From Azolla caroliniana (lineage: Eukaryota; Polypodiophyta): 64,000 nucleotides of DNA. Below are positions 59,632-64,000 of this stretch, in pieces (position 1 is the stretch's first letter; each line of letters starts with the position of its first letter). The notes under the pieces were generated by a model that did no database searches, was not told where the DNA came from, and worked only from the letters and a program-made list of their open reading frames with translations. The translations under genes were made by a program, and so were the position numbers. The DNA is taken from positions 930,001-994,000 of the forward strand of contig JBHGNT010000008.1 in the NCBI GenBank assembly GCA_043228905.1, given 5' to 3'.

Positions 59632-62600
59632 CTAAACACCAAGCATTTCGGTAAAGTGCTGCAACTTGTCCGACCCGAGCAGCTTGGTGAAGATGTCGGC
59701 AACTTGCCGATCCGTGTGAACATACCGTAGTTCAACTTCACCGCTTAGGACCCGCTCACACACAAAGTGATAATGCACTTCTATGTGCTTTGTGCGAGCA
59801 TGGAACACAGGGTTCTTAGCGAGCTGCATGCTGCTGAGGTTATCGCAGTAGATCAGGATCGGGGTCGGTACCTCGATCCGCAGGTCTTGAAGTAGTCGCC
59901 GAAGCCAAATGGCTTCGCAGGTGGCAACGGTCGCGCCCCGGTATTCAGCCTCGGTGTTGGATAGAACCACTGTTGGCTGCTTTTTGCTGCTCCACGCAAC
60001 AACCGCGCTCCCAAGAGAAAACATAAAGCCGGAAGTTGAGCGACGATCCGTTGCATCGCCTGCCCAGTCGGCATCCGTGTAGCTGACAAGCTCTTTGGTT
60101 ATACCTTGCCGGTATAAGAGCGCCCGGTCCTTAATGCCACTTACATACCTCAGTATTCGTTGCGCGCACTGAAGGTGCTCCACGGTCGGCTTATGCATGA
60201 ATTGGCTTACCACTCCGACCGGATAGCTAATGTCGGGTCGGGTGATAGTCAAGTAGATCAAGCTTCCGACTATTTGTCGGAACCGTTTCTCATCGCAGGC
60301 TGGTCCGGAGTAGGGACAGATCTTCTGATTCCGGTCCAGGGGTGTGGAGACAAGTCGGCATTCCGTCATGCCGAACTTGTACAGTATATTCAACACATAA
60401 TGGTGTTGAGAAAGCAATATGCCGTCGGGGGTGCGGATCACCTCGATCCCTGAAAAATAATGAAGGTCCCCCAAGTCCTTCATATCTAATGCGTCCGACA
60501 ACTGGGACTTGACGCGGTTGATTTCCGGAAGACCTAGGCCGGTGATGACTAAATCATTAACATAGAGCAAGATACATACCGGACCGTTTGAGCCTTGACG
60601 GATGAATAGGGAAGAATCCGACTTAGAGGCAACAAACCCCATCTTTCGCAACTGGTGCGTGATCTTAGCATTCCAAGCAAGGGGGGCTTGCTTCAAGCCG
60701 TACAACGACTTCCTCAGCCGGCATACCGCCAACTTGTTCACCTCCGACTGAAATCCGGGGGGCTGAGTCATAAAGACTTCTTCTTCAAGATCTCCTTGAA
60801 GGAAGGCATTCTTCACATCCATCTGATGAAGATACCACCCCCTTGCCGCAGCAACCGCCAGTACCACACGAACCGTCGTCATCTTCGCTACAGGAGCGAA
60901 GGTCTCATCGTAGTCGATTCCGTGGGTCTGCGCATATCCCTTCGCCACTAATCGGGCCTTGTACCGGTTAACTGTACCGTCAGCATTGTACTTTACCTTG
61001 TACACCCTTTTTGCATCCGATCGGTTTACAGTGACGGGGAGGGTCAACCAGGTCCCAAGTTCCGTTGGCATCCAGTGCCCGTATTTCTTCCGCCATAGCG
61101 GCACGCCAATTTGCGTCCTTTGCCGCTTCTGCGTAGCTCTCCGGCTCACGCACTTCCGCGACCTTGGTTATGTACGCATAATGATGTGCCATGTACTCGT
61201 TATACCTGTACCATTTAACGGGATCCTTTTGGCGGGTGAACCGACGTAACTCACCGTTACCCGGTATGAGACCCTTCTTGGCCGGTTCGGTCTTCGTTCT
61301 CGAAGATCTGCCTATGTCCTTGCTGAAGTCAGATACGCACCGATCCGACTCATCATTGCCGGTCTCGAATTCCGACATCTTCTGCTTCCCTTTCTCTTTG
61401 CGTGTGAACTGTCTCCTCGGTTCCTTGCGCGGGGAGAGCACGACAGAGTCTCCACTACTTGCCATCTCATCATCCGATTGGTTGGACTGATCTAGTCTCT
61501 CATTCGATCCGCTTAACCAGAACGATTCTGGACTCTCATCTTGAGTCCCGGCTTCATCTTTCTCTACTTGGGCCGGTTCAGGCTCACTAGCCCCATCCTC
61601 CGACATCGGGTCGAGATTGGAAGTCGGAGTTGGTAAGGAATACCACGATGCCGATTTATCAAACTCGACATCTCGGCTGACTCGGACCTGCTTCGTCCGG
61701 GGGTTATAACACTTATACCCCTTTTGCTCTTGAGCATAGCCGACTAGGATGCATTTTTCCGATTTTGCATCCAGCTTTCTCCGCTTCTCATTCGGCACAT
61801 GTACATAGGCTATGCTGCCGAATATCCAGAGGTGTCTCAAATTCAGCTTGCGCCTGAAATACAGCTCGTGAGCTGACACCTTGTCCCCGATCCGGTTCTG
61901 GATGTAAATGGCCGTTTGGACCGTCTTCGCCCAGTAGAACTTGGGCATGCTCTTTTCCTCCAGCATTGCCCTAGCCGTGTCAATTAGCGACCAATTCTTC
62001 CTTTCGGCCACACCGTTCTGTTGCGGTGTGTATCTGCAGCTGAATTCTCGCCGAATTCCTTTTTGTTGCAGGTAGCTGTTGAATTGGCCAGAAAAGTACT
62101 CTTTTCCGCCATCCGACCGTAGGCATTTGATCTTCCTCTCCGATTCCCGTTCCACCGTCTTCTGGAGGCTTCGGAAACACTCGAAGACTTCGCTCTTCCG
62201 CTCAATGAGGTGGATCCATGTATGCTGCGTGTATTCGTCGATGAAGGAGACGAAATATCGACTCCCGCCAATGCTAACATTTTGTGTCGGTCCCCACACA
62301 TCCGAATGGATAAGATCGAGCTTGTTATGGCTTCGATTTTTTTTGGTGGGGAATGGAAGCCGGTGTTGCTTCCCGAGTTGGCAGGCTTCACAAATCTGGG
62401 CTCTCCGGCCGCTAAACTTCGGCAAACCGAAAACGACTTGTTCCATTTGCAGGTCTTGAAGCCTCCGGTAGTTGACATGGCCGATCCGCTTGTGTCACAG
62501 GTCGATATCCGGCTCGACCTTCTGTCCTTTGGCGAACAGTGCGGTGCCGACATCATTGTTGTTGAGGATAAACATCCTCCCATCTCTGCGCCCTTGCGCA

Positions 62601-63256
62601 ATAACTTCGCCCTCATCCTCAATGAAGCACCCGAGGTGCGTAAACCGCACCCGGATCCCCTGGTCGACGATCTGTCCGACCGACACCAAGTTCTTCGTGA
62701 TAGTCAGAACATGTAATACATTCATCAGCTTCCCCCTCTGTCTGACATGGCTCAAAGGGACTTCTCCGACGTGCACAATCGGGTGGGGAGTGTCGTCTCC
62801 GGTTTTGACAACTCCCGACTGATCCAGCTTCTCCAAAAAGGAGAACCACTCCTCGTGGCTCATCATGTGGTTCAATGCGCCGGAGTCAACGTACCACACT
62901 TCCTCCGATTTGGAAGTGGTATTCTTCATTGAGTTTGCCTTGTGCTTCATCACCAAGGTTGGTCCCTTACCGTTCTTGGATCCTCCTGATCCGTTTGCGT
63001 AGTGCGAGCTTTGCCGACCTTCCTTACCGGTCTTGCTGGATCCGGATTTGTCCGAATCGACACACTTTCTCTAGCACTCGCTTTCCTTGTGGCCCTTTTT
63101 GCCACAGTACCAGCATTCCGTAGCGGATTTGTCTTGCCAGCCTCCGGCACCACCTTGACTCCCCCTGCTTGTGGAAGTCTCGAAACTGCTGTCGGCACGC
63201 TCATTGTGCCTTCGTTCCTGCTCTTGCCGGCCGCCTCCATTGCGTGCCGACCTGCC
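59632..63256 (-). pseudogene. Copia element 2 pol (zinc knuckle, protease, integrase, RT, RNase H), broken
   Basis: Zinc knuckle CWYCGKKGHKESEC (about 63070-63115, followed by TAG); protease VWYVDSGALNHMMSH near 62890; pre-integrase and integrase from 62446 (KLDLIHSDVWGP, CLRSDGGKEYFS, RRYTP-type QQNGVAERKN); RT (KARLVAKGYAQTHGIDYDE, MDVKNAFLQGDLEE, LLYVNDLVI, where the usual YVDD is YVND); RNase H (SYTDADWAGDATDRR, DIFTKLLGSDKLQHF). Defects: TGA in place of Trp at IDL*HK (about 62495), and one extra base near 61006-61013 that shifts the frame between integrase and RT. The YVDD-to-YVND change hits a catalytic Asp. Confidence 0.9.
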
Positions 63257-63904
63257 TCATCCACCACGCCCGCGGGACCGATCCACTCCCGTGTACAACA
63301 TCCGGTTGTCTGGGGATGCATTGGTAGATGCACCGGCGTGGTTCTCCTCTACAAGGATCATTGACTGTAAGTCGAAAAATGAGGGCGTATTCTCCCTTGT
63401 ACAAACCGCAATCCGGAAAGCTCCGAACTTGGACGCCAGGCCTCCAAGACAGACACGCACCATCTCGTCTTCCTCTACGGTGACGTTAATAGAGGCAAGC
63501 GAGTCACAGATCACTTTGATCCGTTCTGTGTAATCTGCCACCGACATGTTCTTTTGTCGAACATTGCTCAACTCTTGTCTTAGTTGTAGCTTCCGAGCAG
63601 TGGTGCTTGCGGCGAAGAACTTTTTCAAGTTTCCCCAAGCATCCTTTGGTGTCTTGGCGTCATGGATATGGCTGAGCAGCTGGTCACCGACATTGGACGC
63701 GAAGCAGTACATCACCCTGCTTGCCGCCTGTTCCCACACCGGGAAGTCCTTGTGTGTTGTCTCTGGTGCTGAGTCGTTCACTCCATCAACATAACTCCAA
63801 TAGCCATGCCCAAGCAGGTACTGGTGCATCTTGTATTACCAAGATGTGTAGTTGGTTCTGTCGAGCTTCTCCACCGGGAGCGACGTAGCCATACCTTTGT
63901 CCAT
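63257..63904 (-). pseudogene. Copia element 2 gag, broken
   Basis: ATG at 63902-63904 (MDKGMATSLPVEKLD). A TAA follows about 23 codons in (SW*YKMH), then a capsid-like UBN2 domain (YWSYVDGVND, AWGNLKKFFAASTTARKLQ, VCLGGLASKFGAF). It ends at a TGA (63257-63259) at the same codon as in element 1, after a GRGG stretch. Confidence 0.85.
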
Positions 63905-63987
63905 TTCTCCTTTTGTGTCTGTTTTCTGATTTGTTAGGGTTTCCTTCACAAGCGTAGATGTCTGCAACAGAGGTTCTCAACCCACAC

Positions 63988-63999
63988 GCTCTGATACCA
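63988..63999 (-). other. Primer binding site of copia element 2
   Basis: TGGTATCAGAGC on the minus strand, the perfect complement of the initiator tRNA-Met 3' end; the single base 64000 is the last base of the 5' LTR. Confidence 0.9.
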
Positions 64000-64000
64000 T

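Larger units (their letters stand above)
58503..64000 (-). mobile_element. Ty1/copia retrotransposon 2 (5' LTR beyond the window)
   Basis: Same family as element 1, same orientation: 3' LTR 58503-58899, polypurine tract, extra ORF, pol, gag, primer site. The window ends one base into the 5' LTR. The left flank TAACC (58498-58502) predicts a TAACC duplication outside the right edge. It is inserted in the intron upstream of the methyltransferase-like exons. One frameshift and several stops make it defective. Confidence 0.92.

Overview
This window is nuclear DNA of a flowering plant. The evidence is spliced genes with GT..AG introns, plant-specific gene families (tonoplast sugar transporter, ureidoglycine aminohydrolase, DUF1421 protein, pectate lyase), and abundant plant-type Ty3/gypsy, Ty1/copia and L1-type LINE retrotransposons. 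I cannot name the species from sequence alone. All gene models below were built by reading splice sites by eye, and each of the four host models closes in frame.

Layout. 1-2.3 kb: 3' end of a chromodomain-type Ty3/gypsy element (open pol end, PPT, start of the LTR). 4.1-7.7 kb (-): five-exon tonoplast monosaccharide transporter gene with a long CT/GA-rich leader. 8.3-11.3 kb: AT-rich, no gene seen. 11.4-13.2 kb: internally deleted LINE (copy A). 13.2-17.3 kb: AT-rich, no gene. 17.35-24.0 kb: near-complete but decayed LINE (ORF1, endonuclease, RT, zinc-binding tail) split by a solo copia LTR with perfect 5-bp target duplications. 24.49-33.71 kb: 5'-truncated LINE (copy B, same family as A) split by a 6.5-kb copia element in antisense orientation. 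35.7-41.5 kb (-): 13-exon (S)-ureidoglycine aminohydrolase gene. 43.9-46.9 kb (-): three-exon DUF1421/UBA-like gene. 47.2-51.6 kb: minisatellite, decayed RT-like fragments and AACCG-rich terminal-inverted-repeat elements. 52.1-54.6 kb (+): four-exon pectate lyase gene. 57.1-58.4 kb (-): three 3' exons of a DNA amino-methyltransferase-like gene with two premature stops. 58.5-64.0 kb: a second copia element of the same family, inserted in an intron of that gene; its 5' LTR lies beyond the window.

The host genes do not form a pathway: vacuolar sugar loading, purine catabolism in the ER, pectin cleavage in the wall, and an adaptor-like protein of unknown role. The most unusual item is the methyltransferase remnant, which has the beta-class order (DxPY motif, then KP...LDLFSSTG motif) of bacterial-type N6-adenine/N4-cytosine DNA methyltransferases but is split by plant introns. 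Second is an extra, well-conserved ORF lying 3' of pol in both copia copies.
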